From assembly GCA_033239005.1 (NCBI GenBank), contig BSQZ01000028.1:2857501-2921500 (forward strand): a stretch of DNA of 64,000 nucleotides, in the 5' to 3' direction. Shown here one piece after another: positions 1 through 12,243 of this stretch (its first letter is position 1; every line of letters starts with the position of its first letter). This DNA is from Lamellibrachia satsuma. Its lineage: Eukaryota; Annelida; Polychaeta; Sabellida; Siboglinidae. Position numbers and translations under genes: made by a program. Below the pieces are notes generated by a model. The model saw only the letters and a program-made list of their open reading frames with translations. It had not been told where the DNA came from and made no database searches.

Positions 1-2326
1 AACAACAGAGGGAAACAAAGACGAATATACACCAAACTTATCTAGGACACTGCGAAGTGAAGTGGCTGACCGTCCGTAAATAACCGACTTTTATGGAAAC
101 GTTCGCCAGTGCTCCGGCATCGGCCAGTGAAGATGATGGTGATGATAATGATGATGATGGCGATGATGAAAACGTGAGGAAATGTCCGCTACAGATAAAC
201 AATAAACAGTTAATTTAATAAAGTAATGTTTTAATAATAAAACTAATAAAATAATTAAAATATAATAATAATTATTACTATCATTAAGTCCAAATAGACT
301 GTGATCGTCTTTTCAAGTGATATATAGTTTTTATTTTAAACATAGCAATGAGAGTTAACCATCATCTGCCGATCAAAAGAGTCACGTTTATCTGGAAATG
401 TGCATTCAATCGTATGTTTGGTACGCCTCCCCAAGGTCTGCCTGATGCGCATTGTATTTCGGGTTGCACGCTACGAAAATACGTCACAACGACGCCATGT
501 TCTTCTGTGTTGGGTTTCGCAACGGGAAAACAAAGACTTACTAAATCATTAATTACTTCGACATTGGCCAGTGGTGTACAGTTTGCTGAAATGGCATTAA
601 GCATGCATTTCCTCTATGGCGGTCATGGTCAGGTTGTGATTACAATAGTGACTTTTAACGGCGGTGGAAAAAGGGATCGCTGCACGGTTCGCCACTGCCA
701 ATATGAATTCCACGCACGCTACGACTGACAAAGCGGAAGCTATGTAGCCTTTTCACAGAGTGCCTACGTCCGGTAATTTAAAACCTTCAATTGGCGGAAC
801 ATATTTTGAAAAAAAAATGTCACTGCTGTGAGCGTAGTTCACGCTCTGGAACACTCTGAACGGTATTGATTCCTCGTTCGTCTGCATTGTTACGTGACAG
901 TAAGCTGTATTTAGCGGCGTGCACCAGATGGAGTAACGTGCTGTCTTATTATCAGTTCCACGTTTGCCACAACCGAACTGGATAATTCAGAACAAGAGTA
1001 AATATCACCCATATTCTTCACACATCGAACATCCACTTTTCCAGAGTTTCGTACGTCGATTCATTTACAAACACAATAGCGCGACGCAGATTTTATGTTG
1101 CTAAGTGAAGCCATTAAGCTGTTCAAGCACAGCTCGTTACACTTGGTGTCGTTGCCAACTGACCCGCATAAATAAACCACAAACATTTAATTGGCTTGTT
1201 AATCACTTGAGAAGCTGGTAAACAACATGGCGACCATCCTTGAAACATGGCGTCGTACTGGACGATGTCATTAGCCGATCGCTTATTTCATATAGTCGAG
1301 AATTCACATTTTTATTATTATTTATTTATTAACTGGCTTTCGAATTTCGTGTAAATTGTGGGAAATGTAAGCTCTATGCTAAGGGTTGGCATACCATTTG
1401 GTATTAACATGTAAAACAATTGTCCATGATTAATGACTGTTAATGAAAGACGAGAAGTAACTGACTCGCCACCTAGCGAACGCCAACCATGTTGTCTTCT
1501 TCTGTCAAGCATTGTACTATTTCTTCTTGCCCACTACGTACGTATTGCGCGCAGATAATTCTTATGTAGTTATCTTGGTGGTAGATCAGCTGCTTTGTTG
1601 TCACTATGTGACTAATGCCATAGTATGCGTGACGAAACTAATCACAATAGTGTCGTCACTGGGCTGTTTTCGGCTTCACGGTCGTTTAAAATATCACCTA
1701 ACTACCCGTTCCTGGCGATCAGCCTCAGGCTATGTCTTTGTGTATCTGTCTTCAACGTGCGTCATCCACGTTTTCTCAAACTACGCACATTTGTTCTAGT
1801 ATCCGCATGTACACTTGCACAATAGTTCCAAACAGGAACACAAAAGCTATTGTTGACGAAATGGGTTTGGCGGAATGTTCACATGAATGACACACTGTTA
1901 GTAGGAAATTACACACATCTGTATGTGTATCTGTGGTAGACTGTAATGTGCACCACAGTCCCGTCTCTGTTATGCCAGTTGTATGACCACACTCGTGTTT
2001 CCGCCTGTGATGCCGCCTTTGTTCCATGCGTCAGGAAGTCAAATGGCACCGGATTCTCAAATTAAACATTGGCACGTTTCCGAATCGAAATAACGTCCAA
2101 CGTTATTGTGACGTTTATAAACTCGTACAGTTCCGCTGACTGTTTAGTGACGTCACACAGATGAAACGTTTTTTAACGGATTCGGACGCTCAATACAATG
2201 TGGCGGTTATATATAATGCACACATGTCCTAAACATTACTTGGACATAATACATAATATTATATATTATACGATAAAGTGGTTTGTGGCATAGTTAGGCT
2301 AGTTAGCGATTATGCTAACCATATAA
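1..2326. other. Left flank, no recognised gene
   Basis: This stretch probably belongs to an intron or 5' flank of the GRXCR-like gene, whose glutaredoxin fold must lie to the left of its exon at 3399. I looked for glutaredoxin-fold coding segments and saw none. A short GAT-rich microsatellite lies at about 132-170. An open frame at 348-728 (+) is longer than its surroundings but has no recognisable domain, splice context or codon signature, so I do not call it. The rest is moderately AT-rich unique-looking DNA. Confidence 0.5.
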
Positions 2327-2327
2327 T

Positions 2328-2520
2328 TGATTGGTGTGGGACGCGGTAGAGTAGACGTTAGATCATCATCAAACTCTCAATTGACACAGCCCAGGTTCGA
2401 ATCCTCCTGCTGCCGTTTCGAAGCTTGGGCAATTTCGTTCACCCCACGTTGCTCAAGTTCACTTAGCTGTATAATTATAAATGAGTACCTGGCTATAGAC
2501 GGTAGTGGATGCATGTGAAA
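2328..2520 (+). mobile_element. tRNA-derived SINE, copy 1
   Basis: The segment opens with a degenerate tRNA-like head ending in a B-box-like GGTTCGAATCC (about 2394-2404). A body follows that starts GTTTCGAAGCTTGGGCAATT (2416 on) and continues through a TTCGTTCACCCCAC motif. The same body in inverse orientation occurs at 5855-5946 and, diverged, at 28800-28890. A tRNA head plus shared body is the hallmark of a SINE family. The tail (2460-2515) is AT-rich with a GAGTACCTGGCTATAGA motif. The exact 5' end and target duplication were not resolved. Confidence 0.7.
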
Positions 2521-2580
2521 GAATAGTCTTTGCACAGTAATTGTAGCGTGGCTGAAATCGAGCTGTTGATGGAATGAACG

Positions 2581-3297
2581 GGTCTGCCAGGAGGTGGGGT
2601 GTACGGTCTGCAAGAGTGTGGGGTGTAAGGTCAGCCAGGAGGTGGAGTGTAAGGTCTGCCAGGAGGTGGGGTGTAATGTCTGCCAGGGGATGGGGTGTAA
2701 GGTCTGCCAGGGTATTGGTGTAAGGTCTGCCAGGAGGTGGGGTGTAAGGTCTGCCAGGGGATGGGGTGTAAGGTCTGCCAGGGTATTGGTGTAAGGTCTG
2801 CCAGGAGATGGGGTGTAAGGTCTGCCAGGGGATGGGGTGTAAGGTCTGCCAGGGGATGGGGTGTAAGGTCTGCCAGGGGATGGGGTGTAATGTCTGCCAG
2901 GGGATAGGGTGTAAGGTCTGCCAGGGGATGGGGTGTAAGGTCTGCCAGGGGGTGTAGTGTAAGGTATGCCAGGAGGTGGAGTGTAATGTCTGCCAGGGGA
3001 TGGGGTGTAATGTTTGCCAGGGGATGTAGTGTAAGGTCTGACAGGGAGTGGAGTGTAAGGTCTGCCAGGAGGTGGAGTGTAATGTGTGCCAGGTGATGGG
3101 GTGTACGGTCTGCCAGGGGATGGGGTGTCAGGTTTGCCAGGGGGTGGGGTGTAAGGTCTGCCAGGAGGTGGGGTGTAAGGTCTGCCAGGGGATAGGGTGT
3201 AATGTCTTCCAGGGGATGGGGTGTAAGGTCTGCCAAGGGGTGGGGTGTATGGCCTGCCAGGGGATAGGGTGTAATGTCTGCCAGGGGATGGGGTGCA
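2581..3297. repeat. 24-bp minisatellite, about 30 copies
   Basis: Tandem units of 24 bp, with some of 23 bp, around the core GGTCTGCCAGGGGATGGGGT. Sub-variants carry GGAGGTGGGG or a GTATTG segment. The array sits in the intron just upstream of the GRXCR-like exon and ends about 100 bp before its acceptor. The + strand is very G-rich with regular G runs. Open frames here on both strands are repeat artefacts caused by the multiple-of-three period. Confidence 0.95.
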
Positions 3298-3398
3298 AAG
3301 AGCTTTGAGTGGTCTTTGGCTGGATACTGTGCGGTATTACCTTAACGAGATGTGCACATTCTGCGTTTAGCTAAGAACGGTGTCGTGTTGTTTCGCAG

Positions 3399-3464
3399 GA
3401 TGCTGACGCTCTCGAGAAGCTCAACGAGACTGGCGAACTGAGGAACATGTTCAAGCACTTCAAG
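3399..3464 (+). CDS. GRXCR-like gene, penultimate coding exon
   Basis: A 66-bp exon in phase 0, bounded by a TTTCGCAG acceptor and a GTGAGT donor. It encodes 22 residues beginning DADALEKLNETGEL and ending MFKHFK. In the GRX-domain cysteine-rich family (GRXCR1/2 and plant relatives), the end of the glutaredoxin fold reads as a G-D-A-(x)n-L-N-E-S/T-G-E-L helix just before the cysteine-rich tail, and this exon matches that position. The next coding exon on the same strand is the cysteine-rich tail at 4493, and the 1028-bp intron keeps the frame. The redox-active part of the domain would be encoded further left. Confidence 0.85.
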
Positions 3465-4492
3465 GTGAGTCCCTAGTGACACTGGCATGACTGGACACGG
3501 CCTCTGCTGGCCACGCAGCCACTGATATACCCCGACTTCACAAACCGTAAAACACCAACTATCGGACGAATGATCAATGCATAGTTAGTTCTATCGTTCC
3601 ATCCTCGCTAGCCATGGATGGTAGTAGTGCTACACTATCCCTGGCAGACAAACCTGTTGAGACGTGCATCTTTCGGTTTTCCCACGCCATGTGTAAATGT
3701 AGGCGGAATAATGTTGCACCTCTTCCCACTCCCTGTCTCGGTCGACGTCTTTCTGGGAACTAGACGCGCCTCGCCAAACTTAAAATGTCGTTTCCGGGAA
3801 TTACCCGTCCGACCAACGACGACGGGTCCACTGCCAAGTAGAGTTACTTTCCGAACATTACATGTAACATCATCCACGATTGGCCACATCCCCAATGCCC
3901 GAACGTCGTACGGACGGAACCCATTGGTTAACGCGTCAAGGGTTGTCTGTCAAGGGTCCTGTTGTACTCCAGTCCACTTGGAGGTGAGGATGTATCGTTC
4001 CCATCAACATCGAGTTAGTGTTGGAATTAATATGTCTACCAGGTGTGGAGAGTAAAACCACTTGAGCAGTCCCATGGACAGGATACTGGGCAGTATAAGT
4101 TACCTTTACCTATCCCATAGCAAGCGAGCCATATGAACCCGCGGACAACCGCTAAATATTGCATTTGTTACAGTTACTATTCGATTTATCTGTCAAACCG
4201 AGATCATTCTTCTCAAAGTAAAAGATATCCCCTGAGACACGGTGACTGAGAAAGTGTACGTTTACGTATTGTAAGAATGTTCTGCACTGCACTATGGAAT
4301 TATTGCATGTTATAATTTGTCATCATGGGTCTCAAAAATAACAAATATAATTGAATTAACAAACTGAAATTGAGAGATTTCTTGACAAACATTAGGAGTT
4401 TCTAAATGAAATAAACATGTACACAATCTGCACATAATTGTAATTTGTGACAAGGGTGATTTGAAAAAGTATGCGTTATGGCGTGTTGACAG
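3465..4492 (+). other. Intron of GRXCR-like gene
   Basis: A GT-AG intron (GTGAGT at the donor, TGTTGACAG at the acceptor) joining the glutaredoxin-fold exon to the cysteine-rich exon. Open frames at 3618-4055 (+) and 3635-3895 (-) have no recognisable domain. I see no repeat structure inside. Confidence 0.7.
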
Positions 4493-4681
4493 AGGGTGAG
4501 TCGGATGACGTCGTGTGACCAGTGCGGCGGCTATCGGTACATCCCGTGCACGGCCTGTCACGGCAGTAAGAAGTCGCTCCACCGCAACGACTTCACGGCC
4601 GAGTTCTGCTCTTTGCGTTGCATCGTGTGTAACGAGAACGGACTTGTTCGCTGCGACGGATGTCTCGATGCGACAACGTGA
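4493..4681 (+). CDS. GRXCR-like gene, terminal coding exon (cysteine-rich zinc-ribbon tail)
   Basis: The exon starts after TTGACAG and ends at TGA (4679-4681). It encodes about 62 residues with four CxxC pairs: CDQC, CTAC, CIVC and CDGC. The family hallmarks CGGYRYIPC, CHGSK and CNENGLVRC are all present. This arrangement is diagnostic of glutaredoxin domain-containing cysteine-rich proteins, where the paired CxxC motifs resemble a DnaJ-type zinc finger. In vertebrates GRXCR1 acts in actin-based stereocilia of hair cells. The protein ends LDATT, a few residues past the last CxxC. Similar tails occur in plant GRX proteins, so the family assignment is firm but GRXCR1 versus GRXCR2 orthology is not resolved. 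No clear AATAAA was identified soon after the stop. Confidence 0.92.
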   Translation, partial: RVSRMTSCDQCGGYRYIPCTACHGSKKSLHRNDFTAEFCSLRCIVCNENGLVRCDGCLDATT

Positions 4682-5775
4682 CAACGTCGAACCGACGGTG
4701 GGACGACGTCGACCGGAAGGAGTGCCATCGAAAAAGCGGGTGGTGTGACAACGCATTTGCCAACGCGAGGCGCTCCATGTAGCGTGGGAATATTGACCAA
4801 TCACAAGTACACGATTCTGGCCGGTGCGGGAAGTCTGGGCAATTAGTCTAGCAATGTTAACTGGTGCTCTAGGTTTGCCACCAAATACTGTATGTTAGTA
4901 TTATACCAGACATTACGTGTAATATGTGTTTGCCGTTACTGAGGTGCTACAATTGACGGGAAATGTTTTAAAGCCTCCGTGTCGGTATGTGTATCCACGA
5001 GCTGCCTTTGATGCAATGTCTAATCGCATCTCTACTGCGCAGAAGACTTCGACCCGGATGGGTGATGCAGACTGTGAACGACGAAAGAGAAGTGTTCACG
5101 GCAGATGCGACATGCGGCAAGGTGTCGCTGTCACAAGTGTCGCCGTAGACATCTTGTTGCTAAGTCGCAGCTCGCGCATGAAACATTGACATATGTCAAT
5201 GAACCTTGCAAGATGGCGCCGACACCAGTGTAGCATAACACACACAGACAACAGCAAGCATCGGCTGTTATTTTATACGTATATCAGCTTCACAATATGT
5301 CAACATACTGAACACCCTATATGCATATATTCAAAGTGTCAGCGAAGAGTGTCAACGCGGAAACGTGACATATGTAGTATGTACGGGTGTTGGTAGCACA
5401 TCCTTACGAAACTATACCGTAGTGCACTGAGAATCAAACTAGGTCGACTTCTGTGTCCGAAGTCTCGTTCTGGTTGAATTCGAGTTAGGCGCAATTAACA
5501 TACAGTTACATATACGCCGTTTCTACTACTGTGTGCGTGCGTGCGCGTGCCTGTGTGTGCGCGAGCGCATGCGTGTATGTTCGTCACTTACGTGTTCGCT
5601 ATCACAGTATGGTGATAAACGCCTTTTCATTTTCCTGTGGCGTAGACAACCATTTTATATTGGAGAAAAAATAGTAAGACACTTTTCGAACAACAGTTGT
5701 AGGACATTACTAGGAATCCGATGATTTATCCATTTTGGATGTTGCAGTTAATGTGCTTTGGAGCTCATTGTCTGG
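4682..5775. other. Intergenic, downstream of GRXCR-like gene
   Basis: Presumed 3' UTR and flank of the GRXCR-like gene. A short TGTGCG-type alternating purine-pyrimidine stretch lies near 5530-5580. I recognise no exon, RNA gene or transposon here. Confidence 0.4.
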
Positions 5776-5790
5776 ATTGCTTCGCTCCAC

Positions 5791-5838
5791 AACTCTCTCT
5801 CTCTCTCCCCCTCTCCCTCTCCCTCTCCCTCTCCCTCT
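5791..5838. repeat. CT / CTCTCC microsatellite
   Basis: A pure pyrimidine run on the + strand: a CT dinucleotide block followed by CTCCCT hexamers. It directly abuts the end of a SINE copy and could be an expanded SINE tail. Confidence 0.9.
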
Positions 5839-5849
5839 AAACAGCCAAA

Positions 5850-6020
5850 TCTTGAGCTAACACAGGAGTTTGGACCAACGGATTTTAGTGTCTCTACCGA
5901 AAGACACGGGCAAAGTGGGGTGAACGAAATTGCCCAAGCTTCGAAACGGCGGAGGTGGAATCGAACCACCGTCCTCACAATCGACAGGCGGGTGCTTTAA
6001 CCATTGGACCACTCGTCGCC
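5850..6020 (-). mobile_element. tRNA-derived SINE, copy 2 (best tRNA head)
   Basis: On the minus strand the head at 6020-5948 reads as a tRNA. The A box is TGGTCCAATGG, the anticodon region CCGCCTGTCGA suggests tRNA-Asp(GTC) ancestry, and the B box is GGTTCGATTCC. It continues directly into the shared body (GTTTCGAAGCTTGGGCAATT, then TTCACCCCACTTTGCC), followed by TCTTTCGGTAGAGACACTAA. The anticodon stem pairs poorly, and body sequence replaces a mature tRNA end, so this is a SINE and not a working tRNA gene. It ends beside a CT-rich microsatellite. Confidence 0.8.
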
Positions 6021-7363
6021 ATTACTGCCAACCTTATTTTACAGAATCGCTTTCCGTTTCCTCGAGGCAAACGCTAATAGCTGCATTGCATGTCTGTCGG
6101 TCGTTTCGGAAAGTAGCCTTTTTTGTTGTCATGCGTGCGCGTCCGCAATGACGCGTTCGCTTTCTTGCGTGACTATCCTCACCACACACGTGACGAATAT
6201 AATTATTTAGAACAGTTATTCGCGATATACTTGTACGTACAGAAATACGTGCGTGCGTACACACGTATGTACAAGTGTATCGTTCGTACATAGGGTCTAC
6301 GGGCATGTATGGTTGACGATATGCATACATGGTATGTTTATAATGTGTAAATGTAATTCGAAGTGAAGTCAGTAATGGCACAGCGAGCATATTGTATGCC
6401 CAATATCTCAACATAAATTATCAGGTTTAAACGCTTAGGCATCACATGTATAAGACGTTTTACTAACGTAATGAGTAATACAACAGTAATGCTTTGTCCT
6501 TGGTTCAGGTCGTTAGGATTAATGTCTGACAGCGTATGACTGGTAAGTGACTTGTTTGTATACACCCATGATATTATATAATTTAATCATGACAATAAAT
6601 ATAAATTACAATGTGTAAGGTAGTTCAAATCTAAGACGTTTGGTGCAGGTATCGCTGCAAGTTAAGTCGTGTTCTGTTGACAAATTATTGTTCACGGTAT
6701 TTATTATACTTGTTGAAATGTACAAATATTTATCATGATTAATTAAAATGTATTATCACGTGCTAAGTTTCTGTTCTTGAATTTAGTGCTCAGCTGAAGT
6801 GGTATACCGACCAGCACACTGCTGTTAAAATATATAATCAATGTTCTCTGATTTCCTTTATTACCATAACATTTTATTTAATTTGTAGTAATGTTTAACG
6901 TCGCGGTGTGGTTTACCTCATCTATCAACCAAATTAAACAAAGCATATTGTGTAGTGGTATTATTTCAACATTTCGTACATAGTAGTTCTTTTGTGTGAC
7001 AATGCTGTATTATTTTTGGACAATGGGACGTATTTAGTATAACGGTTATATACTGAATGCATCATGTAATAATCCTAATAGATGTAGCAGTTTACCGTCG
7101 GAAATTTCTGTAAAACAGAAATTGAGCAGATTAATCAATCATACGATGAACATGTTTATATTGCACCTTTAAATGTGAATATTTATTGTTCTGTCCTTCA
7201 TTCTCGTAAAGCGAGTTCTCTATCTATGTCGTAAAACTGGTATTTGATTTCATCATCAAATCGTGTACTTTCGAAAATATTAAGATTTGAAAGATCACTA
7301 TAGTAACACGTTTTGCGTGGATATATTTTTCTTTAACCAACTTAGATGTTGTCAATAGTATTA
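6021..7363. other. Intergenic AT-rich DNA
   Basis: AT-rich unique-looking sequence with short palindromic ACGTACGT-like stretches near 6230-6280. I see no coding exon, structured RNA or clear repeat. Confidence 0.4.
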
Positions 7364-9565
7364 CAGGGGCGGATCTAGGTTTGTTTGCAGGGGGGTCTCA
7401 ATCAGTCGTAGTCATATGTCATTCTGCTTACGAACCGGGGGCGGGGGAGCGACACGTGTCGTTTTAGTTACGTAATGGTTAATATTAGCTGGCTGCTAAT
7501 ACTTCAGTCTTTACATTGACACTAGTTCCGATGTAGGCCTATATAGAGGCGACCGGGACTAGTCCGTCCCCATGGATACTTTAATAGCTCTGGAGACTGT
7601 ATTTGTAGAGCTAGAGGATCAGTTTCGGCCTTATATTGAACGAAAACATCTTGTCCACAGTTGTGCTATCATAAAATGCCAAAACTGTTACAAGCCAATA
7701 TTCAAATCTGACTCTTAGTAGACCTAACCAAGCATGGGCAGACTTGCCTCATGTCGGAGCAAGTCTGCCCAGGGGCCGGGGCAAGTTCGCCCCACAGGTA
7801 CTTTAAGCAGCAAATACACAAGTTGCAGTTTTGTTTGATTTTTATGTCAAAAAAAACGTCACGTTTGTGACACACATTTGTTAGAAACTTAAAATCCTCA
7901 CAAATTCTGTCGTATCTATAAAATAAACCAGGCAAACAAAAAACAACGTTTGGCACTGCATCGGCTAGAAAATGGTGAAATAAAATTTGGTTTCGTCACT
8001 TTTTTTACTAGAAAATAACACTAAACTGGACAATTGGAAGTCTTTATTAGAGCACATGTTAGTGTGTGTATGTTCACAAGTGATCCTGAGCATTTTATAT
8101 CCTACAAACGAACTTTCCCCGTAGCACACAGGCGGACGTGATCCAACACAGAGACATATTAGGTGGGCAGCAACTAAATACCACTGACACTCGATAGAGC
8201 AACAACGCAAGATCCAAACAATAGCTCTGATATAAGGGCCTTACTGAGCACTCTAAATGTCTAACCAATGCCACTTATAAATACTGAAATTTTATCGAAA
8301 AAAAATTACTTTCAGTCACCAAAATCACTTTTCCATTTCACAACTTTCCAGCCACCAACTCGTGGACGTCAGTTTCCCGCTGCATCAGTGTTCCAAATTA
8401 GGGGGGTCTGGGGGTCCTGCCATAAAGCATGAGGGATATCCCATAAGAAAGAAAACTGTAAGCTTGGGGGTTCCACATTTTATCGTTGTAGCGATGTAAT
8501 TACCCTTCCGCTGTTGCACCTGTTGCTGCGGTTTTCGCAGAACTCGACAGTTTTCGGAGAACTCGATCGATCTCGCATCAAGAACTCGACGGTTTTCGGA
8601 GAACTCGATCGATCTCGCAGCAAGAACTCGACAGTTTTCCCAGAACTCGATCGATCTCGCAGCGAGAACTCGACAGTTTTCGCAGAACTCGATCGATCTC
8701 GCAGCAAGAACTCGACAGTTTTCGAAGAACTCGATCGATCTTGCAGCAACAACTCGATGGTTTTCGCAGAACTCGATCGATCTCGCAGCAAGAACTCGAC
8801 GGTTTTCGCAGAACTTGATGGTTTTTGCAGGATTCGACATCACTGTGTTGGTAGTTTAGCTGATTCATTCAGCTCACTCTGTTGTCATTCAGTTAATCTC
8901 TGTTAAAAACATCTGAAATCATTCCACTCATATTATTGATGAGTGTGTGTTTTGTTTTCTGTTGGGTGTTTGCAGTAATGCCACCAGTGAGTATCTAGTC
9001 GGGGTACTTTTACCTTCGATATTTTACTTCTCAGAATTACAGAGCACTGTGTCTGCCAGCGCATTACTCCAGTAACAATGGTTTAGACCACAATGTATAA
9101 TTTAGTCATTTAGCAAACGCTCTTATTCAGAGCGACTTACAATAAGTACATTCAAACTAAGTTGGTAAAATAACTACAGGTCGAAATAACTACAGGTCGC
9201 TATGATAGTATGCTTTCTTCTTCTTTTTTCCATGCAAATAGGCGTTAATATCCATTACAGTGCCTGAAAAGAAGATTTTTAAGAAAAAAAATGTCGGGCA
9301 CCCCCAAGAGTTAGTGTTCATTTCGAACACTGCGCTGTATGTAGTTTGATGATCATGCGACGTAATCGTGTGACCGAAATGATTAAATTCTGCAACGGCG
9401 CGGAATAAAAGCCGGTTGGCGGACTTACCCCGGGGGCGGACTAGTCCCGATCTCCCCTTCGTATTCTTTTACTGTAATATTTGCCACGGACACAGAGGGG
9501 TCTAAGACCCCTTCATGGCCTAGGGGGTTCTTGAGACCCCTAAACCCCCCCCGGATCCGCTGCTG
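7364..9565. mobile_element. Non-autonomous hAT-like DNA transposon, 2.2 kb
   Basis: The left end reads CAGGGGCGGATCTAGG. The right end, reverse-complemented, reads CAGCAGCGGATCCGGG, and both continue into G-rich stretches leading to GGGGTCT. The flanking octamers TAGTATTA (left) and GACTATTA (right) match at 6 of 8 positions, fitting a decayed 8-bp hAT target duplication. Subterminal blocks GGGACTAGTCCG (about 7556) and CGGACTAGTCCC (about 9438) are inverted relative to each other. No transposase frame is present. The element carries a 42-bp minisatellite (8529-8830). It also carries a segment around 9098-9150 (CATTTAGCAAACGCTC, AGAGCGACTTACA) that resembles a motif common in fish repeats. 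Confidence 0.65.
8529..8830. repeat. 42-bp minisatellite, about 7 copies
   Basis: Units consist of AACTCGACAGTTTTCGCAG followed by AACTCGATCGATCTCGCAGC and a short joint. Each contains the palindrome TCGATCGA. Because 42 is a multiple of three and no frame has a stop, several open frames with 14-residue repeats appear on both strands; these are not genes. The array lies inside the hAT-like element. Confidence 0.93.
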
Positions 9566-9673
9566 GACTATTAAATACATACTAATAAATTCAACGTCGC
9601 AATGTCCTGTAAATCACCCAGTTAACCAATGAAAATCATTGTAGATTCGCTTTACTCTCGGGACACCTACAAT

Positions 9674-10582
<909 letters not shown>

Positions 10583-10800
10583 CGTAAAGCTGGTTTCGTC
10601 CCTGTCGGGATAGTCAGACCACAGTTAAGAATTGCATTGGTGGCCATGTTAACGTTTTGTCTGATTATACGAAAATGTGACCATAAAAAAATCTTAAAAT
10701 TGTCCACAGCAACTGCCATCATCTCATTGATATACTGACCAAATTTTATCAAAATCACATACCTTCAGCTCTTTTAAGTCGCCCCGACGTGCAATGCCTA

Positions 10801-11090
10801 ACAATTTTTACAATAATTGCCATGTATTCATGCGCCCACGTGGCCCATAGCAGAAAAATTCCCATAAATCCCTCCGCCAGTTAAATTCTTTAAAAATGCA
10901 GTTTCACAGCCAATAGCTACAAACAAACCTGTGAATATTCCTGCTCAAACGCACTCATGTCACATAATATTAATTTATTAAGTTTCCATTTTGCAATTTC
11001 ATACGCCCTACATTCCTGAAACAATAAACAGGAAGGTCAACTGTGGTCTTATCCAATAACACAACCTCCCGCACAATCCCGGACAGTGGC
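10801..11090. repeat. Dispersed repeat family A, copy 1
   Basis: This segment shares long blocks with 15778-16015. Examples are CATAAATCCCTCCGCC, TTTCACAGCCAATA, CAAACAAACCTGTGAATAT and GAAACAATAAACAGGA. It is probably a fragment of an unclassified transposable element. No coding capacity is seen. Confidence 0.75.
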
Positions 11091-11209
11091 GCCACTCATC
11101 ATATCACTTACCCTCGATTATTCAGGCTCCGGGATGTGGCGCCACCGTTTGTCGCATACATCATCGCCTGGATGCATAATATAATTAGCTAATTACGATG
11201 TTATCCGGG

Positions 11210-11795
11210 CATTTGGCAAATTTATAAAATAAGAATGAACTTTTATCAGTTTATGCGGTGCTATTTGAAATAACTTTAAACTTTTATTTTATTGACATAA
11301 CTGTCAGACTGAAAAGTTAAATGAGGCAAATAATGGCTAGTGTAGAATCTCGATAATGACCAGCGTTTCACGGGAACGTCTACACAAAATGGAGTGGTGA
11401 CGGTGGGTAACAACGAGACGAAGTCTCGGAGGCCAGACTCTTTTCTCGGCTAATCCACGAAGGCGACCGAGAGTTGGACAATCGAGACTACATATGTGCG
11501 CACACTTGAGCCTTGAGTAGGTTCTGTTGTAACGGAAATTGCGATTAAAGATTATTAGCTCTCATCCGGGGATTTGCTAACTCATAAAATAAGAGTGAAC
11601 TTTTCAGAATAAAAAACTAAATCAGGCAAAAAGCTTAGTGTAGAATCTCAATAATGACGCTAGTTGGCTGCTGACGCTTCGCGTGAACGCATGCTCAAAA
11701 TGGAGTGGTAACAGTGGGTAACAATACGCCTTCGTGGCCAGACTCATTTTTCGGCGACTTCACGAAGGCTACCGAGAGTCGGATAATCGAGAATA
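11210..11795. repeat. Local direct duplication, two diverged halves
   Basis: The interval 11210-11495 is repeated at 11555-11795. Shared landmarks include ATCCGGG(G/C)ATTTG, TAAAATAAGA(A/G)TGAACTTTT, TAGTGTAGAATCTC, CAAAATGGAGTGGT and CACGAAGGC(G/T)ACCGAGAGT. The halves differ by many substitutions and small indels, so the duplication is old. It may be two copies of one mobile element. Confidence 0.65.
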
Positions 11796-11924
11796 AGTTA
11801 AGCCATGTTTCTGAGGCCAAATTCATCATAGTCACGCTTAACAGTTTGTCGACCGAGAAATACACAGAATTCGCGACCGACTAGTGTCTCGTGTAATAAA
11901 TCGATCTATAGATTGAACAATATT

Positions 11925-12110
11925 GAACAATATTGCCATCCAAGACAAAGGCTCAGAGGACAAATGGATAAGGAAGCTATTGCATTCGCTTATCGAGAGT
12001 CCAAAAATGTTTCACCTATATGAGTTAACTTTGCTTAAACATATTCACGATGCTAGTATTTACACAATCTGAAGATGATTTGTTCCATTCGTGTATTGTC
12101 CTCTGTGAAA
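11925..12110 (-). mobile_element. CR1/jockey-like LINE 3' fragment, 5'-truncated
   Basis: This stretch matches the 3' end of the LINE at 20975-22080. Shared blocks include TTGCCATCCAAG, CTTATCGAGAGTCCAA, AACATATTCACG and TTTGTTCCATTC. In minus orientation it corresponds to the last residues of the reverse-transcriptase ORF and the start of the 3' UTR. It is heavily decayed and 5'-truncated, as is usual for LINE insertions. Confidence 0.75.
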
Positions 12111-12179
12111 ACGAATAGTGGAAGGTAGGGTACGCCTAAGGTTTAACAAATAATGAACGTTTTATGATAGAAGGGTAAC

Positions 12180-12181
<2 letters not shown>

Positions 12182-12240
<59 letters not shown>
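12182..12240. repeat. TA dinucleotide microsatellite
   Basis: Uninterrupted TA repeats of about 58 bp. Confidence 0.97.

Positions 12241-12243
<3 letters not shown>

Noticed and set aside
348..728. 126-codon open frame as an exon or gene
   Set aside because: No recognised domain and no splice or codon evidence; an 80-codon frame overlaps on the other strand.
5948..6020. Functional tRNA-Asp gene
   Set aside because: A and B boxes are present, but the anticodon arm pairs poorly and the sequence runs into a SINE body shared with two other loci.
9098..9150. Evidence that the genome is a bony fish
   Set aside because: The CATTTAGC...AGAGCGACTTACA motif is common in fish repeats, but it also lies here in a hAT-like element that could be widely distributed; one motif is not enough to assign a clade.
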